Shown: in pieces, positions 10,744 to 20,759 of the stretch
Position numbering within the stretch: the stretch's first letter is position 1
Layout: every line of letters starts with the position of its first letter
Assembly: GCF_000006405.1 (NCBI RefSeq)
Contig: NW_003211397.1
Coordinates: 553,749-617,748 of the forward strand
Reading direction: 5' to 3'
Source of the DNA: Perkinsus marinus ATCC 50983
Lineage: Eukaryota > Perkinsozoa > Perkinsida > Perkinsidae
DNA length: 64,000 bases
Notes under the pieces: model-generated
Told to the model about the DNA's origin: nothing
The model's database searches: none
Seen by the model: only the letters and a program-made list of their open reading frames with translations
Program-made: the position numbers and the translations under genes

Positions 10744-12066
10744 ATAATCCCTCGATTGCTCAATCATATTAGAGCGTATCAGCAATTCTATAGTCTTCTG
10801 AACACACATACAGTAACAACAGGAATATGGGATAGTCCAGGCTTTCCATGACGAAACTGAACAATCATCACCATATTATCGATCAGCCTGGAATACTTCT
10901 CGAAATATCTATCAAGTTATTGCTGTATCTCAGGAAATCAGCTTTCCTTCAACGGACTAAAGGAGGAGGGAAGGGCAAAGTGAGTGAGCGAGGTGGGTAC
11001 TTCCGAGGTATCGTAATTTCAGAGCGCTCCTAAGGAGAAAAAGTGCGACCCGAACAGCTACGACCCCAGCAAGAAGTTCGAACCATGCAAGCACATAGAG
11101 TATCGAGCAGCGTCGAGACCGGAGCATGATGATGAAAGTGAAGGGAAGGAAATATGATGAAGAGATGCATGCTTACCACCGATGTGATTAAGTCGCAAGT
11201 GCTGTTGATGCAACAGTGTTGACTTCTGTATGTCATGAATCATGAGCTAGCTTCGTAAACTCGTCAAGCTGCTTGCTTGAAAGGTGAATCCTCCACGGCT
11301 TGAAAAAGACAAGTCATCTGATCGTTTAAAGAATAATGCACACCCCCTACACAGAATAGTTGCTATGTACACGCAGTATGTCTGTGAATGCCTAACGGCG
11401 GCGATTTCTGTATACACTCAACGAGATAGTCAGGGGCACTCAAATGCCATGTCACAAGTTTATTTGACACATCAGTCTCCATCTCTCCTACTATGAAAAG
11501 CAGGAAGTGCTGGATGGGCTTCTGCCCCATTCTGACTGTCTGCACTGGAAAAGCACCCATGAAGTGTAAAAGTTTTATGTATTATACCAATAATGAATAA
11601 ATTCGAAAGCGGTAGTATTCCCCAAAATACTACAGTATAGGTTCTTAATAAAGACGTAGACTGCATAGTATTGGTGATATTACCACTAATAGTAACCGTA
11701 CAGTACAACTGAATGTGTTCAGCCACAATTTGGGAAGGAGACTTTGTCTCTTTCGACACATCTATGGGTCTATTCCGAGAAGAAAATAAGTAGCGTGCGA
11801 TCGGGGTAATGTCAAGTGACGACGGTTGGAGTGAAAGCTCTGTCTGAGTGAAGCATTCTCGATCGTTCCTGTATTCTATCACTACGCTACAATCATCATA
11901 ACCATAGCACAGCACAAGTCGATGTTGTATGGGGCTGAGGGACTTTCCACCAAGGAGACGCGACTGTGTCATCCCGAGATTCGAGCGATTTACTGAATTA
12001 GTTTCAGGTGCGATTCGTAGCACGAACGTACTGTCAAGTTTAATCTCACGTAGTATGCAGTGCATA
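10744..12066. other. Upstream region of secreted-family copy A
   Basis: No gene called. The part at about 11030-11420 is a diverged duplicate of 14500-14900 (shared stretches such as GACCGGAGCATGAT and CATGAGCTAGCTTCGTAA). Both blocks precede members of the secreted family, so they are duplicated 5' flank. The gap at 12067 cuts the region before the coding part. Confidence 0.55.
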
Positions 12067-12166
12067 NNNNNNNNNNNNNNNNNNNNNNNNNNNNNNNNNN
12101 NNNNNNNNNNNNNNNNNNNNNNNNNNNNNNNNNNNNNNNNNNNNNNNNNNNNNNNNNNNNNNNNNN
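12067..12166. other. Assembly gap (100 N)
   Basis: Exactly 100 N; hides the first part of secreted-family copy A. Confidence 1.
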
Positions 12167-12664
12167 CCTACTCCGAACGGTATCTACTACGGCTTCAACG
12201 ACAAAGGTCTGGAAGCAACTATGAAGTTCGATGGGGAGTCGCTAATAAAAAACGTCGAGATAGGAGGTCCCCAACGATGGCGGTATGATGGATTGATCTT
12301 CAATATGATTGGAAAAGCGATAAGTTGTGAGTTGCTTACGAATGGACAATCAACGATGACTTTCCTGATTCTCGAGCCTGTCGACCCTACCAAGTTCGAC
12401 GGCACTAAGAGTAGCTTCCCGCGCGCTCGATTGAATACTATGGTTGGACAGCCCTTCGACAGTAATAATATACAGCAACTCTTCGGCCTCCCTGAATCGA
12501 GCAAACTGGGTGCTTTCGGCTCCCGAATCGCGAAAAGCTTCGGATCGATCAGAAGACCAGGGGCTGCTTTCCGCAGACGAACGGGAGGTATGCTCGAGAG
12601 CACGGAAGATGAAATAGATGCAGCGGAGTCTACACTCGGATACCACAACATGATTACCAAATAG
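12167..12664 (+). CDS. Secreted four-cysteine family, copy A, 5' part in gap
   Basis: Only the C-terminal half is visible, open from the gap edge to the stop. It starts PNGIYYGFNDKGLEATMKFD and continues with the family's IFNMIGKAISC, LEPVDPTKFDG, ARLNTMVGQPFD, LFGL and SRIAKSFGSIRRPGAAFRRR. Compared with copies B, D and E it lacks nothing from this half and adds a short acidic tail. The function is unknown. The truncated copy near 17.3 kb is its closest relative in the window (shared YYGF, GESL, PQRWRY). Confidence 0.8.
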   Translation, partial: PTPNGIYYGFNDKGLEATMKFDGESLIKNVEIGGPQRWRYDGLIFNMIGKAISCELLTNGQSTMTFLILEPVDPTKFDGTKSSFPRARLNTMVGQPFDSNNIQQLFGLPESSKLGAFGSRIAKSFGSIRRPGAAFRRRTGGMLESTEDEIDAAESTLGYHNMITK

Positions 12665-15574
12665 GTGGACAACCAGCAGTAATAATGCGCATCTTCCACA
12701 GCACGACGAGCCTTGACTGATCATTGGGGCCTCTTCAGGATAACATCAAGACTCCATCGAACGAAGGCGTACACATGTATACACTCAGATATGTGATCTA
12801 CTTTCATGATGCTAAGTTTGCTGTACGTGTTGTCCCCTCATGGAAGATCTGCTTTTGTTCAGAAAGACTAGACTAATATCGCGTCTTCATCTATCACGCT
12901 GTTCTGAAAGTTGTCCTCACTCCGAAGTTCGGAGTCCGAACGCGTGCTTCATTTCCAGACAATTGTCGTTCAAGACACATGTGGTGAAAATAAACTAAGC
13001 CTAAACGAGCCCCTGAAATTCAATTTTAGTTTTCTTGTCCTAGACTCACACATAGAGAGCAGAACCAGCAACTCACAGATAAATCTGGTGACCTAGTCAA
13101 GCACGAAAAACTCTACTGACAACCGTACTTGATCATCACTAGTGGCAACGTCGTATCTCCTTTCGCGTCAACAAAGTTCCACGTGCACCACGTCTTATCA
13201 TGCAAGGAAGAAGGGCGACGATCACAATACGGCTCTTTCGGTACGCGGGGCATCTCAGATGAGCCTTCCGCGTATCCAAGAATCTTGACACCGGCCCATA
13301 TCCGTGATACGGCAGAAATTACAGTATGGGTACGGCACAGTCGTACTGTGACAGTCCCGTATCCCATCATGGGGGTACTCTAGTCTTCAATATATCGGGT
13401 GGTGGCGTGCCGTACGAACTAAATCTCAAGTTTGCACTGGGTCAGGCAGCTGCATCTCGTCTCGTTTCAGACTCTTCTGTACCCCCAGTGTTTCTAACGC
13501 TCAATACAGCAGAAGGAATTCAACGTGCAGCCTGCCTCGGAGACATTTTAGTGGTATCTCGATTATCGAGCGTTTCATCAGATCCGAAATTCCGGTGAGT
13601 GAAGTATCATCGAACTGAATATCACCCCAATGTAGGCTAGGGGGGAAGTAGGGAAAAAGGGGACGCGAGGAGAGGAAGGAAGAAGAGAAAGGAGAAGAAG
13701 AAATGCCACATCCCCTACATCACATGCCACATCCCACTATCCGACAGTTCGATAGATGTGGCTTGCACTGCCCTGCTAGTTGCCTGCAGTGCTCATGAGA
13801 AATTGATCACGCTGAGCGAGAATTCGAGTCAATGATTTGGAGGCTTAGGCCGTAGAATCGGCCTAGGTATGCACGTGAGGAAACACGTGATATCATAACA
13901 AACATAGTATCAAGTTAGAGTATGTGTCCATGCGAGTGTTGTACGTGTCGTCACTTTGTGAAGGTTTTTCGTTCGAGTGGCCAGATTCGGACGCCTATCA
14001 TGTCATCGCTATGTAATCACACCCTAATAATGCAATGGATTGTTAGTTCCTGATTTTTCACGTACCGCGTGATAATGTACGTCTCTTAGTTCCTGGTTTC
14101 TGGACTCTGAGTATATGTATTCTATTCATTTGCGGCGCAAACTTTGCGCTATTCGAACTGATAGTTCTAGTAGGATTAGCCGCTAGTTCTGCGCGCCTCC
14201 GGATATCACTAATTCGTCATTAAAGGATCTATCGATTCAGTCAAGTGTTTCAGAGTTCCATCGTAGCTCTCACGTTTCTCACACGACGACACAGAATATT
14301 GATGAAGGAATGGAAACGTTCTATTGCGCTAGGCTGTATGCGTTCACAACCTGCGAGCATCTGCAATTCACGCCGTGAATTTGTGCGAGTCGCTCGCAGC
14401 GAGTGAAACAGCAATTTCAAGAGATATTTTCCACGAGAAGGTATAGGAGGAAATATCATTCTGTCGTGGTATAGACTGAAGTAATTGTTGTATTTTTGCA
14501 CGATCCCGTACAGTTACGATCCCAGCAAGGAATTCGAATCATCGAACACATAGAGACTCTGATAGAGTACCGAGCAACTCCGAGACCGGAGCATGATCAT
14601 GAGGGTGAAGGCAAGGAAATATGATAAGATGATGCGTGCTTACTACTGATGCGATTAAATGGCTCAATGTGCTTTAATTAAAGTCACAAGTGCTGTTGAG
14701 GCAACAGTGTTGACTTCTGTAGTAAGTATGTAGCGAATCATGAGCTAGCTTCGTAAGCTCGTCAAGTTGCTTGCTTGAACAGTGACTGCTCGAGTGACGA
14801 CGGCTTGAAGAAGATAAACCACTTGATCGTTTAGGGACTATTGCGTGCTTCCTACAGAGAATAGCTGCCATACCCACGCAGTATGTCCCTGAATGTTACA
14901 CGGCACTGCCGTGGCTGCCGTGACGGCAGCGACTTTCGTATGCAGTCAGGGGAAATGCGGATGCAATTTGGATTGCAGAAATGGCACACGTCTCCTACAT
15001 GCTCCCATCTAGTGAACACAAACGGCTAAGTGCAGCTCTTCGGACTCCTCATTGCTGAGGGGAGCTCGCTATCGTTCGCTTGTAGCTCATTCGCATAGCG
15101 CTGTGCAACAATATGTAACAATATGTCCGCCTCTGGGGAACATTGCGATAAAATAGTAGCGAGCTCGGCGCTGCTGGGGCGTACGATGGAGAAGTGGGCA
15201 GGAAGCGAAATACGTTGGGAGAGTAACGAAACATTCTAATGTGCGTCAAAAGTGATGATTAAAGCAATAAAGGTAGCAAGAAAAGAGTCTAGCAACATGA
15301 CTTGTGTTTTGTAAACGCCGATGAACTCACCGATTTTTAGTGTATTGTCTTCAACGGACGGTCTAAATGCCAAAATTCGCCGGGCCATCAAGACCGTACT
15401 GTAAGGCAATGACGATGATGCACCAATGCTCGCCTCAGAGACGGCTCCGTGACGTCTCGGTTTGTGCGACGTGGAAATGCCGCTGATTTGATCGGACTCG
15501 ACTCCATCGCAGTGGGACCACCTGGAATCTCACATCGCATCTTGTCTTCTGGACGACAATATTCTTCCTCTTGT
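12665..15574. other. Spacer between family copies A and B: duplicated flanks, no gene
   Basis: Holds several blocks shared with the other family loci. 13125-13620 matches 20640-21230 and, inverted, 19640-20060 (shared CGGGTGGTGGCGTG and GCCTCGGAGACATTTT). 13920-14060 matches 22720-22810 and, inverted, 18050-18190 (TGTGAAGGTTTTTCGTTCGA). 14320-14510 matches 23280-23440. 14500-14900 matches 11030-11420. These are copied gene flanks; the ORFs in them are not convincing. Confidence 0.6.
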
Positions 15575-16474
15575 ATGCCTTGTGTCGTGTATTCCCTTGT
15601 GGTGATACTGACACTTCAAGCGACGTTGGTGAAATGCGATGAGCAACCGATTCTCATAGGGAAGTCTCAGCAGGGAACTAGATACTACTTCGAGCTGTGG
15701 CCGAAGGGAATGTCAAGGAGCGTATCGGGTATTGAAGATCGAAGAGTAAACGGATTCTCCTGCTATTATGTAAGACCGTACCTGTTGGCGTCTGCAGCCT
15801 CGAAGGAATACGCCATCTGGCTGTCTACTATGGACGACATTAAAGGGTACAAGGAATACCGGGTATCCGGCAAGGTCGCGGGCAAGACTTGTTTCAAGAC
15901 ATTCTTGCCTCTCGTAAGCGAAGAGAAACGAACGAAGCCCTTGCCGTTCAAGCATCCAGTCGTCTCCACTGCGAATCAGATATGCACCGAGAATGGTTTA
16001 TTGCTCAGCACGGCTTTTGAGGAGCCCGTTCCGAACGGTGTGTATTATGGTTTTATCGAAAATGGTATGGAAGCAACGATCAAGTTTGATGGAAAGTCGC
16101 GAGTTCAGCATGTCGGGATCAATGGTACCGATCGAGGACGCTACAACAAGGTGACCTTCAATATGATCGGAAAGGCGATACACTGCATGTTTGGTTCGAG
16201 AGAAAGATCTGCAACAGCTGAGCTGATTCTTGAACCTATTGACGTTACCAAGTTCGATGGTTCCCGGAGGAGTTTTTCGAGTGCTCGACTGAACACTGTG
16301 ATCGGACAGCCGTTCAACAGCAACGAACTGCGAGTCATACTCGGCATACGCAAAACTAACAAGCTCAAGGCTATTGGCTCCCAGATCGCGACGGGCGTGA
16401 AATCGCTCGTAAGACCAGGATCTGCGTTGCGCATGAAAAATGGGCTGGCCGCAGAAGGTATTGCAGATGCGTAA
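15575..16474 (+). CDS. Secreted four-cysteine family, copy B, intact
   Basis: Unknown function. The frame is open from 15449, but the Met at 15575 starts a clear signal peptide (VVYSLVVILTLQATLVKC), so I place the start there (299 aa). Mature part: ILIGKSQQGTRYYFELWPKG, then cysteines in FSCYYVRP, KTCFKTF, NQICTENG and AIHCMFG, which align with cysteines of copies D and E and could make two disulfides. Later blocks are NGVYYGFIENG, ATIKFDGKSR, LEPIDVTKFDG, ARLNTVIGQPFN and a basic SQIATGVKSLVRPGSALR tail. It has no transmembrane segment and appears intronless, unlike its neighbours. Confidence 0.85.
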   Translation: MPCVVYSLVVILTLQATLVKCDEQPILIGKSQQGTRYYFELWPKGMSRSVSGIEDRRVNGFSCYYVRPYLLASAASKEYAIWLSTMDDIKGYKEYRVSGKVAGKTCFKTFLPLVSEEKRTKPLPFKHPVVSTANQICTENGLLLSTAFEEPVPNGVYYGFIENGMEATIKFDGKSRVQHVGINGTDRGRYNKVTFNMIGKAIHCMFGSRERSATAELILEPIDVTKFDGSRRSFSSARLNTVIGQPFNSNELRVILGIRKTNKLKAIGSQIATGVKSLVRPGSALRMKNGLAAEGIADA

Positions 16475-17276
16475 GATAATAAAGGCCGGCCGCTCACCGA
16501 GTAGATAAGAAAACGACGATAATGATGTAAGTCAGTGCGACTAGGCTCCTTCTTTGATTATTCTACAGGTTTGAGACGCTAGTTATCCCTAAAGGAGCGC
16601 CGATGAAAGACGCACGATGGCATGTGAGCAATGAATTAGAGATGTATCAAAATAATGTCAATGTATATGTTGCCGTGGCAGCTTGCCACGCTCCTGGGAA
16701 CTTTTGTTTGGTTCAAGTGGAGACTAGGCAGCTAGTTCGCTTGCATAGTGCGAATTGTGTTCTTAAGGAGATTCAACGCACTTCTGTATCGCCGCCTTTC
16801 CATGATGAACGGCCCTCGAGCTCCTCACATTAGTCGGTTCATTGATGTTGGTAATATCATGTTACTAGTTAAGGGCAGAAGCCTCTCGCCTGAGCTGCTC
16901 CTTACGCCTCATCCTCATGACCTACTAGGTCAGACCTAGTAGGTTAAACCTACAGTATAACAACGAGTTGAATATGATTCTATACCTCTGGCCCGTCCTA
17001 GGTCCGATTATGAACCCCGGGGGGGCCTACACTCGAGACTATCGAGTGTCATGGAGTCTAGCGTGGAGTACCGTCATTCACGTATCATAGGCCGTTTAGA
17101 GACTCTACGTGACGTGGACGACGATCATATGACAGGTACCTAAAAGCCGACACTGTCGGACGATATTGTGCCCGACAAAGAGCGGTCACAACGATCGCCG
17201 TCGAAGCATCCGGCTCTCGCAATACTTGAGGAATTAGTCATGCTTGGATAATGAACCATTGCCCAGCAAGCTCGGG
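16475..17276. other. Intergenic stretch after copy B
   Basis: No gene seen. The right end (about 17155-17276) preserves degraded family sequence (GCCCGACAAAGAGCGG, AAGCATCC) that belongs to the broken copy that follows. Confidence 0.45.
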
Positions 17277-17766
17277 AGGAACCTTCTCTGAACGGTATCT
17301 ACTACGGCTTCGACGACAATGGTCTGGAAGCAACTACGCAGTTCGATGGGGAGTCGTTAATAGAACACGTCGAGATAAAAGTTCCCCAAAGATGGCGATA
17401 TAACAAGTTGATATTAAATATGATCGGAGGAGCGATAGGCTACGCGTCGCTTACGAATGGAAAATCAATGGAGACTTCTTGATTCTCCTGATTCTCGAGT
17501 CTGTTGGCCCTACCAAGTTCGACGACACATAGGGTTGCATCTTGCGCGCTTGATTGCACACTACAGTTGGACAGCCCTTCGACATTAATGATATACAGCA
17601 ACTCCTTGACATCCCTCAATCGAGCAGGTTGAGGGCGTTGGACTCCCGAATTGCAAGGAGCTTAAGATCGATCAGACAATCAGGGGCTGCTTTGCGCAGA
17701 CGGACGGAAGATAGGATCGGGAGTCCAGAGCAATGGCATTTTTCTTCTATCTCTTCATCAATATGA
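17277..17766 (+). pseudogene. Secreted four-cysteine family, broken copy C
   Basis: Nucleotide sequence follows copy A closely (CTCTGAACGGTATCTACTAC onward) through the KFDG, VGQPFD and RRR-tail blocks, but the reading frame carries stops (for example near 17481 and 17529) and a small insertion near 17485. Only the last 70 codons remain open. No signal peptide region is present upstream. Dead paralogue of the cluster. Confidence 0.8.
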
Positions 17767-18257
17767 CATGTTGTGATGAAAAGAATACGAGTGCTACAAT
17801 GAAAATATGGAAAATTCCACTAAATCGATCGACCCTCTCATAATCAACTATTAATATCCGGAGGCGCGAATTTCCCAGCGCGCGCAGAACTAGCTCAAAA
17901 AATAGAATACTTCATACTTGTTTGCGTCACTCCGCTCAGTGGTTAATCCAAAGTCTACAAACCTGGAACAAGGAACTAAGAGATGTACATAATTACATGG
18001 AATACAAGAAAAATCAGAAAATAATAATTCATTGCGTTTTTAGCGTATGGCAGCATAGCATTGGCATGGTTGGTGTCCGAATCTGGCCACTCAACGCAAA
18101 ATCTTCATAACGTGACGACATGTACAACATCAACACAATCTCGGACACATACTCCAACTTGATACCATGTTCTTAGCCATCTAGCCTATTTAACCCTGAG
18201 AGGTTATCAGTATTTATGGTGAAGAATGCTGTGATGAACTTACCGTCGTTCATGAAC
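17767..18257. other. Spacer with inverted family 3' flank
   Basis: 18050-18190 is the reverse complement of the 3' flank found at 13920-14060 and 22720-22810; no gene seen. Confidence 0.5.
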
Positions 18258-20060
18258 TTAGTCGGCGATCATCTGAGTTGTGTTGCGAGAAAGCTCTGAA
18301 TCGATCTCGTCCTCTGCGAGAAGTTTTTCGTCCATCCCGTCTCGCATCATGCGTCTGTGCATGGAAAATGCGGGTATTCTAATCGATCTAATGCTCCTGG
18401 CAATGCGAGACCTCAAACGTTTGAGCTTGCCAGGCTCACTGAGGCCGAACAGTCTCCTCAGATTACTCGGGTCGAAAGGCTGCCCGACCATAGTATTCAG
18501 TCGAGCGCTCTGGAAGCTTTCCTTCGTACCATTGAATTTGGTGGGGTCAACAGGCTCGACGATCAGATCGGTTACCCCATCCTCTCCTTGAATGCCAAAA
18601 ACACAGCTTATCGCCTTTCCGATCATACTGAAGATCAACTCAGTGTACCGTTCCCTCTTCGGACCATTCATTCGGACTTCCTTGATGCGTGACCGCCCAT
18701 CGAATTTGATCGTTACTTCTAGACCATCCTCGGTGAAACCGTAGTAAACACCGTTAGGGGCAGGCTCCTCCTCAGCCATGCTGAGGACGAGCTCACCTCC
18801 CGCGCACAACTGATTCGCAGTGGTGACTACAGGATGCTCCAACGACAAGATCTTTGCCCTCTGTTTTCCTCGTTCGGCATGTGTAAAGGTCTCGAAGCAC
18901 GTCTCACGGGCTATGTTACCAGAAGTGTGGTACTCCCTGAACCCTCTTATATCACTCACAGTGTATAGCCAGGCAGAGCCCGATTGAGAGTACTTGAATG
19001 GTACCAGAGATGGTCGTGTATGATGGCACGAGAAGCCATTCACCTCGCGAGAGTCCAACTCCGATACGCTCAGACCCATGCCCTTCGGCCACGGGTCGAA
19101 GTAGTATCTTACTCCCTTACTCTCTCCCATGAGGAACTGTTGTGGCTGATTGTGGCTCCTCACGACCCCGACTTGAAATGCAAGCACCAGCAGGATTATC
19201 AGATATGTGGAAGGAGGCATGTGAGCTGTAAAAGCTTGTTGACGGGATAAGAGGAGACCCTGAGAGAATCAAAGAGTTACCAGGCTCACTAATGATCTCG
19301 TGCGAGGCGAATGCTGTGTGGCGAACTGACAACTGTTACGACCCTCACGTGCATACCTAGACCTATTCTAAGGTCTAAGCCACCAAACCCTTAGACTCGA
19401 ATCTTCGATCAACTTTTTATCTTGTGATCAGTTTTTGATGAGCCGTTCGCTGTAGACAACAACCGGAGCAGTGCAAGCCATATCTATTGAGCGACTAGTT
19501 GCCTAGTTATAAGTAGATTCGAATGGTTGAGTCGTGGGATGTAGGAGAAGGCTTCGAGAAGCTCTCGAAGAGAATTCTCCTTTGTCCCTCTCGATTCTCT
19601 TCGCCATTCCTTTACCCTCATTCTTATACCCTTCTTCCCTCCGTTTACCTCAACCTAGATTGAGGTAGGCTTCAGTTCGATGATACTACTGTCACGGGAA
19701 TTTCAGAACTGAAAGAACGCCCGAAAATCGGGCAGCCATCGAAATGTCTCCAAGGCGGGCGCAACGACGAAATAGTTCGACTGCATGCAGTGTTGGAAAC
19801 ACTCAGCGTACAGGATGCCTGTAACAGGAAGAAATGCAACTGTGTGGGCCGGTGCAAACTTGAAATTCAGTTCGCGCCACACCCGATATATTTGAACATG
19901 GTTGATTCATTTGACTAATTAACTTAATCAGAATACCTTCGTGATAGGGTACGGGAGTGTTCCGTACCCGTACCGTAAATTTCTGCCGTATTGACATGCA
20001 GACGGCCCCCTCGAGGTGCCTCGAATAGTATTCGACGAATACCGAAAGAGCCGTGTTGTG
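18230..20060 (-). repeat. Left arm of inverted duplication (contains family copy D)
   Basis: The minus strand of this arm matches 20760-22640 in order: flank with GTACGGGAGTGTTCCG, flank with CCTAGATTGAGGTAGGCTTC, gene, then 3' flank. The two genes therefore diverge from a shared centre near 20.4 kb. Confidence 0.75.
18258..19220 (-). CDS. Secreted four-cysteine family, copy D, intact
   Basis: Single-exon ORF of 320 aa. ATG is followed by a signal peptide (STYLIILLVLAFQVGVVRS). Mature protein: QFLMGESKGVRYYFDPWPKG, cysteines in FSCHHTRP, ETCFETF, NQLCAGG and AISCVFG, then NGVYYGFTEDG, VTIKFDGRSRIKEV, VEPVDPTKFNG, ARLNTMVGQPFD, RLFGL and an Arg-rich SRIARSIRSIR tail. Very close to copy E, its partner in the inverted duplication. 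A possible trans- or cis-splice acceptor (TTTTACAG) ends about 5 nt upstream of the ATG. Function unknown; secretion inferred from the signal peptide. Confidence 0.88.
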   Translation of the reverse strand: MPPSTYLIILLVLAFQVGVVRSHNQPQQFLMGESKGVRYYFDPWPKGMGLSVSELDSREVNGFSCHHTRPSLVPFKYSQSGSAWLYTVSDIRGFREYHTSGNIARETCFETFTHAERGKQRAKILSLEHPVVTTANQLCAGGELVLSMAEEEPAPNGVYYGFTEDGLEVTIKFDGRSRIKEVRMNGPKRERYTELIFSMIGKAISCVFGIQGEDGVTDLIVEPVDPTKFNGTKESFQSARLNTMVGQPFDPSNLRRLFGLSEPGKLKRLRSRIARSIRSIRIPAFSMHRRMMRDGMDEKLLAEDEIDSELSRNTTQMIAD

Positions 20061-20435
20061 TCATATATATGCCGTTTCTGTTACACAATATCTCCCTTAC
20101 TCGCGATGGCCAGATATATCATGGATCCCGACTCGGAATTCCTCGGTTGTAGCCTCTAACAGCACACTTTCCCTCCCCGTCGGTGAACTACCATGCTACA
20201 CACGCCTTCTGTTTTATGTCTCATCAATCTGATACAAGCTGGTATCGTGAGACGCGCGGACAAACTACCACCACTGTTTCTTCTGCCAGAGGACTTCTGG
20301 GAAAATCTCATAATGGAACAATATTCTTTTTCCAACTGTAGCCTAAGGAGATGTCTCTGCGTGGATGGGACATTTACCTTCGACAAGTAGACGATGTAAA
20401 ATGCACTTATATGATTCGACTTATCCAACCTTCTA
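20061..20435. other. Centre of the inverted duplication
   Basis: Spacer between the divergent copies D and E. No gene; it should hold the distal parts of both 5' regions. Confidence 0.4.
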
Positions 20436-20645
20436 AGGATGAGAAAGAATATTCTGTGTGATTGTCTACTATGGATGACAAGGAAGGGTCCAAAGAATTC
20501 GAATATTCCTGAAAGATCCGCGCTAAGGCATGTTCCACGACTTACTACGCTATTTCGCCCGACAAGGAGCGAGCAAAACGCTTGCCGTCAAAACACCCGG
20601 TTGTCTCAACTGGGAACCAGTTACGCTTGGTGATTGTACTCGATC
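20436..20645 (+). pseudogene. Secreted four-cysteine family, short internal fragment
   Basis: Nucleotides resemble the middle of copy B (GTCTACTATGGATGACA and AAACACCCGGTTGTCTC against copy B's GTCTACTATGGACGACA and AAGCATCCAGTCGTCTC). It covers roughly the second to third cysteine region, is out of frame in places and has neither start nor tail. Relic between copies D and E. Confidence 0.6.
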
Positions 20646-20759
20646 GTCACAAGTGGCAACACAGTATCAGATACTGAGTATCTTCCCGTCAGCGAGGTTA
20701 CGCATGCACCACATCCTCCAAGTTCTACGTCTGATCATGCTGGGAAGGCTTACCAGGGA

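Noticed and set aside
11472-12065. 197-codon minus-strand ORF next to the gap
   Set aside because: No domain, no signal, and one ORF of this size is expected by chance in 64 kb read in six frames; it also lies in the 5' region of family copy A.
12187-12699. Long minus-strand ORFs opposite the secreted-family genes (also 16141-16497, 21874-22350)
   Set aside because: They are shadows of the conserved plus-strand coding sequence and recur only because the family does.
14884-14945. GC-rich palindrome (CGGCACTGCCGTGGCTGCCG) as a terminator or origin
   Set aside because: It is a short local hairpin within a duplicated flank, with no further support.
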